From contig CALDGN010000104.1 of the NCBI GenBank assembly GCA_937942965.1, positions 1-6,264 of the forward strand: DNA of 6,264 nucleotides. The letters are read 5' to 3'. The translations under genes were made by a program, and so were the position numbers. The notes beneath the pieces were generated by a model that was not told the DNA's origin, searched no databases, and worked only from the letters and a program-made list of their open reading frames with translations. Shown piece by piece: positions 1 to 5,528 of the stretch. Each line of letters begins with the position of its first letter. Positions within the stretch are counted from its first letter, which is position 1. The DNA comes from an uncultured Acidimicrobiales bacterium (GTDB taxonomy: Bacteria; Actinomycetota; Acidimicrobiia; Acidimicrobiales; UBA10347).

Positions 1-99
1 CACGATTGCATCGGCCCGTTCGGGGAATGAAAGTGCTGGGAACAGCAACGCCGCAACCAACAACAACATGAGCGGCACGCGCCCGACTCGCAGAAACAT
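1..99 (-). CDS. Secreted protein, N-terminal fragment (signal peptide only)
   Basis: This is the first 33 codons of a gene that runs off the left edge. The residues form a classic Sec signal peptide: a short n-region with Arg4 and Arg7, a hydrophobic core at about residues 8-25 (LMLLLVAALLF in the middle), then a c-region ending in Ala29-Asp30-Ala31, a good signal peptidase I site. The ATG at 99-97 is preceded by an almost perfect Shine-Dalgarno sequence, AGGAGGAG (113-106), with a 6-nt spacer. A GTG at 102-100 is in frame but sits too close to the SD. The mature protein lies outside the window, so its function cannot be told. The upstream region carries a candidate promoter and an SD-covering inverted repeat. 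The lack of any stop, the SD and the signal peptide together make a real gene very likely despite the short visible length. Confidence 0.82.
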   Translation of the reverse strand, partial: MFLRVGRVPLMLLLVAALLFPALSFPERADAIV

Positions 100-180
100 C
101 ACTAGCTCCTCCTGCATGCTGGCAACCCCACTGGTCACCACGGGCGGTTTCGCTCCATCGCAGGACCGCGGAAGCTAGTG
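100..180 (-). promoter_or_regulatory. Long imperfect 5'-UTR hairpin sequestering the SD
   Basis: Read on the minus strand, CACTAGCTTC (180-171) pairs with GGAGCTAGTG (109-100): ten pairs including one T.G wobble. After a 5-nt one-sided bulge (170-166), TCCTGC (165-160) pairs with GCAGGA (115-110), which is directly contiguous with the first 3' arm. ATG (158-156) then pairs with CAT (118-116) beyond a one-base bulge. Further in, AACC (149-146) and CC (144-143) pair with GGGGTT (129-124), and TGG/CCA (140-138/134-132) closes a triloop. All eight SD bases (113-106) lie in the outer stems, and the stem ends one base before the ATG at 99. Such a fold would block translation until opened by a ligand, temperature, a protein or another RNA. 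The pairing is visible directly. The regulatory role is inference and no known riboswitch class was recognised. Confidence 0.5.
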
Positions 181-185
181 AGACC

Positions 186-213
186 AGACTAAGAGCCTTC
201 TAAGAGCCATCAA
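186..213 (-). promoter_or_regulatory. Candidate promoter of the secreted-protein gene
   Basis: On the minus strand a -35-like TTGATG (213-208, four of six matches to TTGACA) is followed after 16 bp by a -10-like TAGTCT (191-186, TAnnnT form). Transcription would start about 6-8 nt downstream, near 180-178. That is where the 5' arm of the SD-sequestering inverted repeat begins, so the hairpin would sit at the extreme 5' end of the transcript. The agreement between predicted start and hairpin edge supports the call, but the hexamers are only moderate matches. The spacing is one base shorter than optimal, and no start site has been mapped. Confidence 0.4.
189..208. repeat. 9-bp tandem direct repeat with 11-bp period
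   Basis: CTAAGAGCC occurs at 189-197 and again at 200-208, separated by 2 bp (minus-strand reading GGCTCTTAG). An 11-bp period is one helical turn, the spacing used by OmpR/PhoB-type response regulators that bind direct repeats side by side. The repeats fill the spacer of the candidate promoter, and the downstream copy overlaps its -10 hexamer, a typical repressor position. The sequence does not match a PhoB or PhoP box I recognise, so the binding protein is unknown. Confidence 0.5.
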
Positions 214-327
214 CGAAACCACACACCGTGGGCACCGGCTCACAACAGGTCGTGTTCTGTCACACGTCGTGAGGCCACTGACCCAAGCCCCTGCAGGCGG
301 TTCGGGATGTGAGTGCCGGGAACGCCG

Positions 328-1890
328 TCAGATGTTCTTCTCGTGGTCGGCCCAGTAGGGGTCACGGAGCTTGCGCTTCTGCACCTTGCCGGTGCCGGTA
401 CGAGGCAGCGCGTCGACGAAGTCGAATGACCGCGGGCACTTGTAGCCAGCCAGGTTCTCTCGGCAGTACTCGGCCAACGTTCCGACGAGCTCGTCGCCAG
501 CTTCGACGCCGTCGTTCGCCACGACGATCGCCTTGACCTCTTCGCCGAACTCTTCGTTCGGAACACCGATCACGGTCACATCGGCAACCAGATCATGGCC
601 GCCGAGGACTTGCTCGATCTCGGCCGGGTAGATGTTGACGCCGCCGCTGATGATCATGTCGATCTTGCGGTCGCTCAGCCACAGGTAGCCCTCGTCGTCG
701 AGGTAGCCCATGTCGCCGGTGGTGAAGACGCCCGGCTCCTTGTGGGCCTCGGCGGTCTTCTCGGGGGCGTTGTGGTACTCGAAATCCATCCCCATCAGGT
801 TCTTGAAGTAGAGCGTGCCCGACTCGTTCGGGCCGACCTGGTTGCCGTCCTCGTCGATCACCATGATCTCCATCGTCGGCGTGGCGGGCCCGACGGAGCC
901 GCCCTTGCGGAGCCAGTTCTCGCTGTCGATCGTGGTGATGATCGAACCTTCGGTCGAGCCGTAGTACTCGGTGATCTTGGGGCCCCACCATTCGATCATC
1001 TCGCGCTTGACGACCGGCGGGCACGGGGCCGCGCCGTGCAGGACCAGCTCGAGCGACGAGCCATCGAAGGCCTGCTTCACATCGTCAGGGAGATCGACGA
1101 GCCGCTTCATCTGCGTCGGCACCAGGTGGATGTTCGTGCCCTGATAGCGATCGATGAGGTCGAGCACGCCGGCGCTGTCGTACTTGTGCTGCATGACGGT
1201 CGCCGAGCCCGCCATCATCGGTAGGAAGCTGAACGCCCACTGCGCCGAGTGATACGCCGGGCCACACAGCACGGTCACACCAGGGACGGTCATCATCTGC
1301 GCGAAGCCGGCTCCAATGAGATGCCAGACCTCGGGCGTCGTGCCCGGCTCCATCGCCGACAGCGAACTCTTGACGCCCTTGGGGTTCCCCGTCGTGCCCG
1401 AGGTGTAGAACATCGGCCCGCCGAACGACTGGTTCTCTGGCTCGTCGGTTGAACCGCCATCGGCGAACTCGTCGAAATTGATAAACCGATCGCTCGTCGG
1501 CGCGCCTGCGACCACTGCGGTCGTGACCGCCGAGCACTCGGGGCGATCGAGCGCCTTGGCGACTTCGTCGGCGTAGCGGAAGTCGGTGAGCACCATCTTC
1601 GCTGCGCAGTCGTCGAGGATGTAGGCGATCTCGGGGGCAACCAGGTGCCAATTGACGGGCACGTGGGTGACACCGGTGTTGGCGCAGGCGAGCGCGGTGA
1701 TGAACCACTCGTTGTTGTTGCCACAGACGATGGCGATCGTGTCGCCCTCGCTCACGCCGGCATTGCGCAGCGCGTGAATGGTCTGGTTCACCCGAGCATC
1801 GAGCTCGGCGAATGTGAGCTGCTGGTTGTCGTCGGCAAGCGCAAGCTCGCTTCCTCGTTCCGCGGCAAAGCCCTTGGTCAGCACCGACAT
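328..1890 (-). CDS. Acyl-CoA ligase (AMP-binding, class I adenylate-forming)
   Basis: A complete 520-residue cytoplasmic enzyme that would activate a carboxylic acid to an acyl-adenylate with ATP and transfer it to CoA. Family motifs appear in order: the P-loop YTSGTTGNPKG at 162-172, the adenine-site EYYGSTEG at 308-315, TGD at 391-393 with Asp393 expected to hold the ribose, the hinge region SDRKIDMIISGG at 406-417 followed by GVNIYPAEIE, and the C-terminal PRTGTGK at 496-502 whose Lys502 is the expected catalytic lysine. Length is normal for the family. The ATG at 1890-1888 was chosen because AAGGGGGA (1904-1897) lies 6 nt upstream. An in-frame ATG at 1965 would add 25 residues resembling no family N-terminus and would overlap the divergent gene. 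Substrate is not readable: fatty, steroid-side-chain and aromatic acids are all possible. A CoA transferase-family gene nearby supports CoA-thioester catabolism. Confidence 0.93.
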   Translation of the reverse strand: MSVLTKGFAAERGSELALADDNQQLTFAELDARVNQTIHALRNAGVSEGDTIAIVCGNNNEWFITALACANTGVTHVPVNWHLVAPEIAYILDDCAAKMVLTDFRYADEVAKALDRPECSAVTTAVVAGAPTSDRFINFDEFADGGSTDEPENQSFGGPMFYTSGTTGNPKGVKSSLSAMEPGTTPEVWHLIGAGFAQMMTVPGVTVLCGPAYHSAQWAFSFLPMMAGSATVMQHKYDSAGVLDLIDRYQGTNIHLVPTQMKRLVDLPDDVKQAFDGSSLELVLHGAAPCPPVVKREMIEWWGPKITEYYGSTEGSIITTIDSENWLRKGGSVGPATPTMEIMVIDEDGNQVGPNESGTLYFKNLMGMDFEYHNAPEKTAEAHKEPGVFTTGDMGYLDDEGYLWLSDRKIDMIISGGVNIYPAEIEQVLGGHDLVADVTVIGVPNEEFGEEVKAIVVANDGVEAGDELVGTLAEYCRENLAGYKCPRSFDFVDALPRTGTGKVQKRKLRDPYWADHEKNI

Positions 1891-1896
1891 CTGTGA

Positions 1897-1904
1897 TCCC
1901 CCTT
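1897..1904 (-). promoter_or_regulatory. Shine-Dalgarno site of the acyl-CoA ligase
   Basis: The minus strand reads AAGGGGGA, 6 nt before the ATG at 1890. It is the only good SD near the N-terminus and fixes the start of the ligase, excluding the longer in-frame reading from 1965. Confidence 0.75.
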
Positions 1905-1915
1905 GGTTCACTCCA

Positions 1916-1945
1916 ACACTACGCACTCGTCGCCGACCGAGTCCT
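1916..1945 (-). promoter_or_regulatory. Candidate promoter of the acyl-CoA ligase
   Basis: In the 73-bp gap between divergent genes the minus strand carries TAGTGT (1921-1916, TAnnnT form) with AGGACT (1945-1940) 18 bp upstream, which shares the GAC core of TTGACA. A start near 1909 would give a leader of about 20 nt containing the SD. The -35 match is weak. No convincing plus-strand promoter for the divergent methyltransferase was found in the same gap. TACGTG at 1945-1950 is the nearest -10-like hexamer. Confidence 0.3.
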
Positions 1946-1963
1946 ACGTGCGAGCATGGCGCC

Positions 1964-2548
1964 ATGAGTGGAGACAGCTGGGACGATTACGCCGACGGCT
2001 GGGATGACGACCCGGCCGCCCGGGCCTACTCCCGAGCCGCGTACGCCTCGCTTGTCCAGGATCTGGAACAGCGCGGGCGGTCCCTCGATCAGATGCGCGT
2101 GCTCGACTTCGGATGTGGCACCGGCTTGTTAACCGAGCAGCTCGTCGACCAAGCCGGATCGGTACACGGCGTCGACATCTCGCCCAAGATGCTCGCGGTC
2201 CTCGAGGAAAAAGCGACCCGACTCGGCTGGACCAACGTGACCACCTCAACGACGGTGCCGCCTGACGGCGCCTGGGACCTGATCGTCTGCTCGTCGGTCT
2301 GTTCTTTCCTCGACGACTATCCCGGCACCGTGAGCCAGATCACGGCGCAGCTCAACCCGGGCGGCGTCTTCATCCAGTGGGACTGGGAAGCGACCGAAGG
2401 CGACGAGGGCCACGGACTCACCCGCACCCAGATCGACGAAGCGCTGCGCAGTGCTGGCCTGCTCGACATCGACGTCCGCACCGCGTTCTCCATCCCGTTC
2501 GAGGATCAGATGATGGAGCCGCTCGCGGGCTCAGGAATCCGCCGCTAG
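1964..2548 (+). CDS. Class I SAM-dependent methyltransferase
   Basis: A 194-residue protein with a Rossmann-type methyltransferase core. Motif I, VLDFGCGTGLL, is at residues 46-56. The acidic end of strand 2 is Asp71 in VHGVDISPKML, and strand 4 is AWDLIVCSSVCSFLDD at 103-118, followed by the typical LNPGG turn at 130-134. These bind S-adenosylmethionine. The methyl acceptor is unknown, since the region after strand 5 is short and carries no substrate signature I recognise. The ATG at 1964 opens directly into the usual SWDDYADGWDDD-type N-terminus. No clear SD precedes it, and an upstream in-frame reading would run antisense through the ligase gene. It heads a plus-strand cluster and is divergent from the acyl-CoA ligase. 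Confidence 0.88.
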   Translation: MSGDSWDDYADGWDDDPAARAYSRAAYASLVQDLEQRGRSLDQMRVLDFGCGTGLLTEQLVDQAGSVHGVDISPKMLAVLEEKATRLGWTNVTTSTTVPPDGAWDLIVCSSVCSFLDDYPGTVSQITAQLNPGGVFIQWDWEATEGDEGHGLTRTQIDEALRSAGLLDIDVRTAFSIPFEDQMMEPLAGSGIRR

Positions 2549-2585
2549 GAGTTTCGTCTGTGGGCCGGTGGAGACGCACGAACTA

Positions 2586-2595
2586 GCTTCGAAGC
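2586..2595. repeat. 10-bp perfect palindrome upstream of the LLM gene
   Basis: GCTTCGAAGC lies in the 70-bp gap between the methyltransferase and the LLM oxidoreductase, 23 bp before the GTG start. It could be a small operator. The same ten bases also occur inside the cupin gene (4059-4068), and TTCGAA cores are common in this window, so chance occurrence is likely. Confidence 0.25.
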
Positions 2596-2604
2596 ATCAA
2601 CGAC

Positions 2605-2610
2605 GAAGGG
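2605..2610 (+). promoter_or_regulatory. Shine-Dalgarno site deciding the GTG start of the LLM gene
   Basis: GAAGGG with an 8-nt spacer to the GTG at 2619. It selects GTG over the in-frame ATGs at 2568 and 2631. Confidence 0.6.
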
Positions 2611-2618
2611 CTCCTCTC

Positions 2619-3470
2619 GTGAAAATCGGCATGGTCTATCCGCAGATCGAGACCGGCGGAGATCCCGGCGCCGTTCGAGCGCTCGGCGACGCCGCCGTCG
2701 ACCTGGGCTTCGACTACCTGCTTGCCTATGACCATGTGGTCGGCGCGGAACACGCTGATCGCGAGCCGAAGCTCTGGGGCCCCTATACCGAGAACGATCC
2801 CTTCCACGATCCGCTGGTCATGTTCTCGTACCTGGCCGGTCGCCACGAGAGTCTTGAGTTCGCCACCGGCGTGATCATCCTCCCGCAGCGCCAAACCGTG
2901 CTGCTGGCCAAACAAGTCGCCGACCTAGACCTGCTCAGCGGCGAACGACTTCGGCTCGGCGTCGGCGTCGGCTGGAACTGGGTTGAGTACGACGCGCTCG
3001 GCCAAGATTTTTCGACTCGAGGCAAGCGGGCCAACGAGCAGATCGAGTTCATGCGCACGCTGTGGTCTGAGCCGCTGGTCGACTGGAAGGGCGAGTTCGA
3101 CATGATCGAGCGAGGCAATGTGCTCCCTCGACCGAATCGCCAGATCCCGGTCTGGATTGGCGGCTTCTCTGATCCCGCCTTTCGCCGAGGGGTGCGCCTC
3201 GGCGACGGATTCATGTTCGCCGGCGAGGGTAAGCGGGTGTTCCCGGCGCGTGAACGGCTACTCGAGTTTGCCGCCGAGGAAGGTCGCGATCTTGCCGGCT
3301 TCGGGCTCGAATACGTCAAGACGCGCGGCGGTGACTTCGACACGATCATCCAAGAGCGAGATCAGTGGAGCGCCCTCGGCGGCACCCACTTCTCGGTTTC
3401 GAGCATGGAACGCGGGTTCGCAACGGTCGACGAACACATCGAATTCTTCGAACGCTTCGTTAACGGCTGA
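2619..3470 (+). CDS. LLM-class oxidoreductase, probably F420-dependent
   Basis: A 283-residue TIGR03619-like (Rv2161c-type) member of the bacterial luciferase-like superfamily, which uses a TIM barrel to bind F420 or FMN. The barrel's first strand is MKIGMVYPQ at 1-9. The DYLLAYDHVVG segment at 32-42 and the stretch LEFATGVIILPQRQTVLLAK at 79-98 are typical, followed by DLLSGERLRLGVGVGWNWVEY at about 104-124. VWIGG at 178-182 precedes the phosphate-side loops. The GTG at 2619 is preferred because GAAGGG (2605-2610) lies 8 nt upstream and the first beta-strand begins at once. An ATG at 2568 would add 17 unstructured residues, and the ATG at 2631 would cut the first strand. The gene follows the methyltransferase by 70 bp and precedes a split-barrel flavin protein by 14 bp, so they are probably co-transcribed. 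The substrate is unknown, and FMN cannot be excluded as cofactor. Confidence 0.9.
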   Translation: MKIGMVYPQIETGGDPGAVRALGDAAVDLGFDYLLAYDHVVGAEHADREPKLWGPYTENDPFHDPLVMFSYLAGRHESLEFATGVIILPQRQTVLLAKQVADLDLLSGERLRLGVGVGWNWVEYDALGQDFSTRGKRANEQIEFMRTLWSEPLVDWKGEFDMIERGNVLPRPNRQIPVWIGGFSDPAFRRGVRLGDGFMFAGEGKRVFPARERLLEFAAEEGRDLAGFGLEYVKTRGGDFDTIIQERDQWSALGGTHFSVSSMERGFATVDEHIEFFERFVNG

Positions 3471-3484
3471 GCTAGGTTCCGCGT

Positions 3485-3925
3485 GTGGAACCGAATGTTG
3501 ACCTCGCCGCTATCCAAGCCTTTGCGAGCAAGCTGAGTCCGTGGGCGCACATCGCCACGGTCGGTGCTGACGGCGCGCCCGACGTCGTGCCCGTCCACCC
3601 GTGCTGGGAGGGCGACACGCTCTGGACGATGCTCGGCGAGGGTTCGGTCAAGGCCCGCAACGTCGCGGCGAACTCGAACGTTGCCCTGCACTGGCAGGTC
3701 ACCGAAGTGGGCGACGGCGTCGAGGTCTGGGGTACTGCCGAACTGTTCACCGATGTCGAGACGAAGAAGCGTTTGTGGGACGACGTGTTCGACTACGACC
3801 TGAACGCGTTCGCGCCCGGCGGCCCCGAGAACTCACCCGGCACTGGCTTCCTTGCGATCACGCCACAACGGGCGCTGATCTTGCACCAGTACGGCATCGG
3901 TGGCCTGCAGCGCTGGCGAGCCTGA
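3485..3925 (+). CDS. Pyridoxamine 5'-phosphate oxidase-like split-barrel protein
   Basis: A 146-residue protein of the FMN/F420-binding split-barrel fold. Features seen are the first strands AHIATVGADGAPDVVPVHP at 21-39, the WTMLGEGSVKARNV segment at 47-60, where small and basic residues usually contact the cofactor phosphate, NSNVALHW at 63-70, VEVWGTAELFTD at 79-90, and a C-terminal FLAITPQRALIL at 122-133. The start is a GTG at 3485, 14 bp after the LLM stop, with only a weak TAGG (3473-3476) 8 nt upstream, so translation may be coupled to the preceding gene. Actinobacterial relatives are split between FMN, heme and F420 binders. The LLM neighbour makes F420 reasonable but this is inference. 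It would be a small redox enzyme or cofactor carrier in the cytoplasm. The true substrate is unknown. Confidence 0.85.
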   Translation: MEPNVDLAAIQAFASKLSPWAHIATVGADGAPDVVPVHPCWEGDTLWTMLGEGSVKARNVAANSNVALHWQVTEVGDGVEVWGTAELFTDVETKKRLWDDVFDYDLNAFAPGGPENSPGTGFLAITPQRALILHQYGIGGLQRWRA

Positions 3926-4342
3926 TTAGGCGCCGGTCGGAGGATCGACGGCGACGGTTTCCATCTCCGCAGGTGCAACGACCTCGAGTGCTTCGAAGTC
4001 AGGCGAGCAGGCCAGCTCGTTGTGCACCATGCCGGGCGGGATCGCCATCACCGAACCCGCTTCGAAGCGTTCGTTTCGGCCGTCCTCGAACGCCAGATCT
4101 ACCCACCCGTTGAGTACGTAGACGAACTGCAGCTCGCACACGTGATAGTGCCAACCCGTGGTCTCCATCACATCGGTCGCTCGCATGACCTGTGCTCGGT
4201 AGTCGCCCCCGGTCGCCTGTTCGAGTCCCGTGTCGCGATACTCGAAGAACGAGCGGCGTCCGGTCTTGCCAAAGGTCGCGTCGACAAGGTGCTGACAGAG
4301 CAGCTCCTTTGTTCCGGCCATCGGCTCGCTATCGATGCTCAT
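3926..4342 (-). CDS. Single-domain cupin
   Basis: A 138-residue protein forming one cupin beta-barrel. Motif 1 reads GWHYHVCELQFVYVLNG (63-79) and supplies His65 and His67. The position that is Glu in the consensus is Gln72, with Glu70 two residues earlier. Motif 2 is GSVMAIPPGMVH (96-107) and supplies His107. A metal site built from three His plus Gln is therefore likely, suited to binding or a small dioxygenase/isomerase role, but nothing fixes the reaction. The ATG at 4342 was chosen because the sequence further upstream is arginine-rich and non-cupin. No SD is present. A TACGGT hexamer 7 nt before the ATG suggests a leaderless transcript. The stop codon (3928-3926) directly abuts the stop of the convergent split-barrel gene. 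The gene is 44 bp downstream of the anchored unknown protein. Confidence 0.85.
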   Translation of the reverse strand: MSIDSEPMAGTKELLCQHLVDATFGKTGRRSFFEYRDTGLEQATGGDYRAQVMRATDVMETTGWHYHVCELQFVYVLNGWVDLAFEDGRNERFEAGSVMAIPPGMVHNELACSPDFEALEVVAPAEMETVAVDPPTGA

Positions 4343-4349
4343 GACGACG

Positions 4350-4355
4350 ACCGTA
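4350..4355 (-). promoter_or_regulatory. Possible -10 element for leaderless cupin transcription
   Basis: The minus strand has TACGGT (TAnnnT) exactly 7 nt before the cupin ATG at 4342, the spacing expected if transcription starts at the A of the start codon. Leaderless mRNAs are common in actinobacteria, and this gene lacks any SD, which fits. No good -35 hexamer was found 16-18 bp upstream. Confidence 0.3.
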
Positions 4356-4386
4356 GTTGAACCCTGCACGCGGTTGTAGCGCCCGA

Positions 4387-4935
4387 TCAGCGCAGGGCGT
4401 AGTGGCCCACCAGTCCGAAGATCGACGTTTGCCGATCGCCGTTGGCGAGCTCGTAGTCGATCGTGGGCAAGAAGACGACCGACCACCGTTCCGACATCCG
4501 ACCCGCAAGATCGAATGCCAACGTGGCCGTGTCGCCATCGATGCCGATCGGTTGCGCGTGCACGGCCTCGTCACCGGGGCCGAGCAGGAACATCGAGTCC
4601 TGCAAGACGACGAACGGATCCGAGCACCCTGACGGATGCGATCCCAGCAACGCATGGTTCACCTGCAGGTCGACGGTGACCGCGTCAGCGGTAATGGCCC
4701 AGTCGACGATCTGCAGACCGAGGAACACACCGACGGGATCTGTGCGAGACGGGATGCATTGCATCGGCACGACTTCGCTAGCTCGCAGGTCGTTTCCGAC
4801 GACGGTGCTGAGCGGCTCGGCGACACCGAAGAGCGGGTGGGCGCTGCTGGCGGGGCTCTTTATTAGCGCGTAGGCGCCCCAGAGGGCAACGAGGACGACC
4901 GCGACGACTGCGACACCCACACCTCGCCGGATCAT
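4387..4935 (-). CDS. Membrane-anchored or secreted protein of unknown function
   Basis: A 182-residue protein I do not recognise. The N-terminus MIRRGVGVAVVAVVLVALWGAYAL has two arginines and a hydrophobic helix at about 5-24. It acts either as an uncleaved anchor or a signal peptide, since no strong AxA site is clear, although SSA lies at 30-32. The outer part is rich in beta-prone segments (VGVFLGLQIVDW at 68-79, AVTVDLQVNHALLG at 85-98, WSVVFLPTIDYEL at 151-163) and has just two cysteines, Cys60 and Cys104, which could form a disulfide outside the cell. Reading upstream of 4935 would overlap the preceding methyltransferase and add a non-membrane sequence, so the ATG at 4935 is preferred, although it has no SD. 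It sits 46 bp after the methyltransferase and 44 bp before the cupin, in the same orientation. Confidence 0.75.
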   Translation of the reverse strand: MIRRGVGVAVVAVVLVALWGAYALIKSPASSAHPLFGVAEPLSTVVGNDLRASEVVPMQCIPSRTDPVGVFLGLQIVDWAITADAVTVDLQVNHALLGSHPSGCSDPFVVLQDSMFLLGPGDEAVHAQPIGIDGDTATLAFDLAGRMSERWSVVFLPTIDYELANGDRQTSIFGLVGHYALR

Positions 4936-4981
4936 GAGCAGGAAACCCGCACGGGGAAGCGCAGTATTCCGTTCCTGCGAA

Positions 4982-5524
4982 TCAACGCCGACCGACGAAC
5001 CAAGCGTGACCATCGGCCTCGCCTGCGTCGAGCATGTCCAGCGCAGCGAATGCGGTCGTGAGTTCGCCCGGCTTGGCCCGGAAGCTGCCGGGGCCGTGAC
5101 CGACTTCACTTAGGCACGCGATGGCGAGCAGTCCACCTGGCACGAGTCGGTCGATCATCGCCTGATCGACGTCGGCTTCGCGGAACAGGTGGCAGAGGAC
5201 GAGGTCGACCGGCTCACTTGGCGGTAGTCCGTCGTCGAGATCCCACACGGCGAACTCGCATCGATCAGCAACGTCGGACGCAGTGGCGTGCTCCTCGGCG
5301 AGCTCGATGGCCACCGGCGACACGTCGCTGGCCAGCACGGTCATGCCGCGACTGGCGAGCCATACCGCTCCCCGCCCCCGACCGCACGCGATCTCAAGCG
5401 CAGTGCCACTTGTCGGAAACAAGTCCTCGCAATGTTCGAAGACCGGCAAGGGCTCGATGCCCTGCGGCGCAACACCGAGGCCTGCGTAGCGCTGGTCCCA
5501 GCGTTCCCGGTCAGCTCCACTCAT
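4982..5524 (-). CDS. Class I SAM-dependent methyltransferase (TehB-like small type)
   Basis: A 180-residue Rossmann methyltransferase. The N-terminus RERWDQRYAG (6-15) is the WDxRY signature common in small TehB/thiopurine-like methyltransferases. Motif I is LEIACGRGRGAVWLA (43-57), Asp67 ends strand 2 in VLASDVSP, strand 4 is VDLVLCHLF (106-114), and LVPGGLLAIA (127-136) forms the next turn and strand. Relatives methylate small molecules, but the substrate here is unknown. The ATG at 5524 lies 4 bp after the stop of the CoA transferase gene and lacks a strong SD, so coupled translation is likely. A longer reading to 5791 would run through the transferase coding sequence and is not credible. 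It shares no close similarity with the other methyltransferase in the window (residues around motif I and the C-termini differ), so they are not a tandem duplicate. Confidence 0.87.
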   Translation of the reverse strand: MSGADRERWDQRYAGLGVAPQGIEPLPVFEHCEDLFPTSGTALEIACGRGRGAVWLASRGMTVLASDVSPVAIELAEEHATASDVADRCEFAVWDLDDGLPPSEPVDLVLCHLFREADVDQAMIDRLVPGGLLAIACLSEVGHGPGSFRAKPGELTTAFAALDMLDAGEADGHAWFVGRR

Positions 5525-5528
5525 GGAG

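Noticed and set aside
251..266. Small hairpin CGTGT/ACACG with a 6-nt loop in the left intergenic region
   Set aside because: A five-pair stem without a T-tract is expected by chance in such sequence.
235..319. Inverted repeat CCGGCTCAC (235-243) versus GTGAGTGCCGG (309-319) as a terminator for the ligase gene
   Set aside because: The arms pair only with a 2-nt bulge, the loop is about 65 nt, and no T-tract follows, so it does not look like an intrinsic terminator. No better terminator was found in 214-327.
595..1224. 209-codon open frame on the plus strand antisense to the ligase
   Set aside because: It is composed of low-complexity Val/Asp/Ala/Arg translation typical of the complement of GC-rich coding DNA, has no family motifs, and the opposite strand encodes a full set of AMP-binding motifs.
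1778..1963. N-terminal extension of the plus-strand methyltransferase
   Set aside because: It would run antisense through the 5' part of the ligase and does not look like a methyltransferase N-terminus. The ATG at 1964 starts right before the fold.
1964..5524. The two methyltransferase genes as a duplicated pair
   Set aside because: Beyond the shared SAM fold the sequences differ in motif I (GCGTG versus ACGRG), N-terminal signature and C-terminal half, so they are from separate subfamilies.
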